Source: an uncultured Haloferula sp. (GTDB taxonomy: Bacteria > Verrucomicrobiota > Verrucomicrobiae > Verrucomicrobiales > Akkermansiaceae). Taken from it: DNA of 5,735 bases. Of the stretch, positions 4,875 to 5,735 are shown piece by piece; within the stretch, counting starts at the first letter, position 1, and each line of letters starts with the position of its first letter. The notes beneath the pieces are model-generated. The model saw only the letters and a program-made list of their open reading frames with translations. It was not told the DNA's origin and ran no database searches. Made by a program: the position numbers and the translations under genes. Location of the stretch: NCBI GenBank assembly GCA_946481625.1, contig CAMLOZ010000267.1, positions 1 through 5,735 of the forward strand. Reading direction: 5' to 3'.

Positions 4875-5735
4875 ATGTTGAGCAAATTGATCCAATGGTC
4901 GCTCGCCAACCGGGCGATTATCCTCGGCATCGCCCTGATCTCGATGGTCATGGGACTCCGCACCGCGACGGAGCTTCCCGTCGAAGTGCTGCCCGACCTT
5001 TCGAAGCCCACGGTGATCATTCTCACCGAGTCCCCCGGCCTCTCACCGGAGGAAGTGGAGACCCGCGTGACGCAGCCGATTGAAAGTGCTCTGATGGGCG
5101 TCGCCGGACTCACCCGGTTGCGGACGAATTCGGATGTCGCCCTGTCCCTTGTCTACGCCGAATTCGGCTGGGACACCGATATCTACAAGGCGCGGACGAT
5201 GGTTCAAGAACGCCTGCAAGGGGTGAGCGAGCAACTACCGGAGGACGTGCAACCCTTCATGACCCCGGTCGCCTCCCTCATGGGTGAGATCCTGCTGGTC
5301 GGCGTGCGCTCCACCATCAAGGAAGGCGAGCCCGGCTACATGTCACCCAGCGATGTCCGCTCGATGGCCGATTGGGCGATCAAGCGCCGGCTCCAGAGCA
5401 TTTCCGGCATCGCCGAGATCCTCAACATGGGCGGTGGCGTGAAGCAGATCGAAATCCAGCCCGATCCCTTCCGGATGCAGGCCAACGGGGTAAGCTTCGA
5501 GGAACTGGAGAAAGCCGCGGGGGAAGCGGCTTCCACCACCACCGGCGGCTTCATCAACACCGGAACCACCGAGATCATGGTCCGCAATCTGGCGATGACC
5601 GTGCAGTTGAACGACATCGCCGGCACCGTGATCAAAATGGTCAACGACCGCCCCATCTCGATCGGGGATGTCGCGGATGTCGTGTGGGGCATCGAACCCA
5701 TGCGCGGCGACGCCACCGTCAGCCAGAGTCCGGAG
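4875..5735 (+). CDS. HME-RND heavy-metal efflux pump, N-terminal part (CzcA/CusA family, cut by window end)
   Basis: The frame from ATG 4875 is open to the last base, giving 287 of roughly 1,000-1,050 residues expected. The pump is the proton-driven inner-membrane component that moves metal ions into the tripartite channel. Residues 12-28 form the first membrane helix after the typical amphipathic start (LSKLIQWSLANR). The periplasmic porter domain then follows with family markers: PVEVLPDLSKPTV (35-47), SPGLSPEEVETRVTQPIESAL (53-73, the signature of HME-RND pumps), WDTDIYKAR (99-107), ERLQGVSEQLPEDV (112-125), MGEILLVGV (136-144) and ISGIAEILNMGGGVKQIEI (176-194). ISIGDVADV at 261-269 is the usual end of a porter subdomain strand. 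The central membrane helices with the charged residues that set proton coupling and metal type are outside the window, so zinc/cobalt/cadmium versus copper/silver cannot be decided. This is the last visible gene of the operon. Confidence 0.9.
   Translation, partial: MLSKLIQWSLANRAIILGIALISMVMGLRTATELPVEVLPDLSKPTVIILTESPGLSPEEVETRVTQPIESALMGVAGLTRLRTNSDVALSLVYAEFGWDTDIYKARTMVQERLQGVSEQLPEDVQPFMTPVASLMGEILLVGVRSTIKEGEPGYMSPSDVRSMADWAIKRRLQSISGIAEILNMGGGVKQIEIQPDPFRMQANGVSFEELEKAAGEAASTTTGGFINTGTTEIMVRNLAMTVQLNDIAGTVIKMVNDRPISIGDVADVVWGIEPMRGDATVSQSPE

Noticed and set aside
1..5735. tRNA, rRNA, CRISPR array, insertion sequence or integrase
   Set aside because: No cloverleaf, repeat-spacer pattern, transposase or terminal inverted repeats were seen by eye on either strand.

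Overview
This is a G+C-rich bacterial window with strong G/C preference at third codon positions. Every complete protein that carries an envelope signal is of Gram-negative type: an outer-membrane beta-barrel, a TolC-like channel, a periplasmic adaptor and an RND pump. Shine-Dalgarno sequences are weak or absent before most starts. The style and gene mix would fit a verrucomicrobial genome (Luteolibacter/Haloferula-like), but that is an inference without a marker gene.

Layout. (1) Bases 1-81 hold the last 26 codons of a plus-strand gene whose end resembles the C-terminus of GH43 arabinanase-type glycosidases. (2) Bases 82-276 are a gene-free gap between convergent genes, with two perfect hairpins and three copies of an ACGTCC/GGACGT core. 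(3) Bases 277-1875 hold three closely spaced minus-strand genes. In transcription order they are a two-helix membrane protein with a PH-like tail, a YbjN-family protein, and a PagL-like lipid A deacylase barrel. (4) Bases 1876-1981 form a divergent promoter region. (5) Bases 1982-5735 hold a plus-strand heavy-metal efflux operon: a small signal-anchored His/Cys-rich protein, a CzcC/CusC-type TolC-family channel, a CzcB/CusB-type adaptor, and the first 287 codons of a CzcA/CusA-type HME-RND pump cut by the window end.

How the parts work together. The RND pump, adaptor and outer-membrane channel should form a tripartite complex that exports metal ions across the envelope. The His/Cys-rich leader protein, with 12 His and 5 Cys in 44 residues, is placed like CzcI or CusF of other systems and could buffer, deliver or sense the metal in the periplasm. 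The adaptor is unusual in three ways: it has no alpha-helical hairpin between its lipoyl half-motifs, it has a short His cluster, and it ends in a predicted C-terminal membrane helix. The metal cannot be named, because the selectivity residues of the pump lie beyond the window and no regulator gene is present. The minus-strand genes look like a separate envelope-related unit that shares only the divergent intergenic region with the efflux operon.
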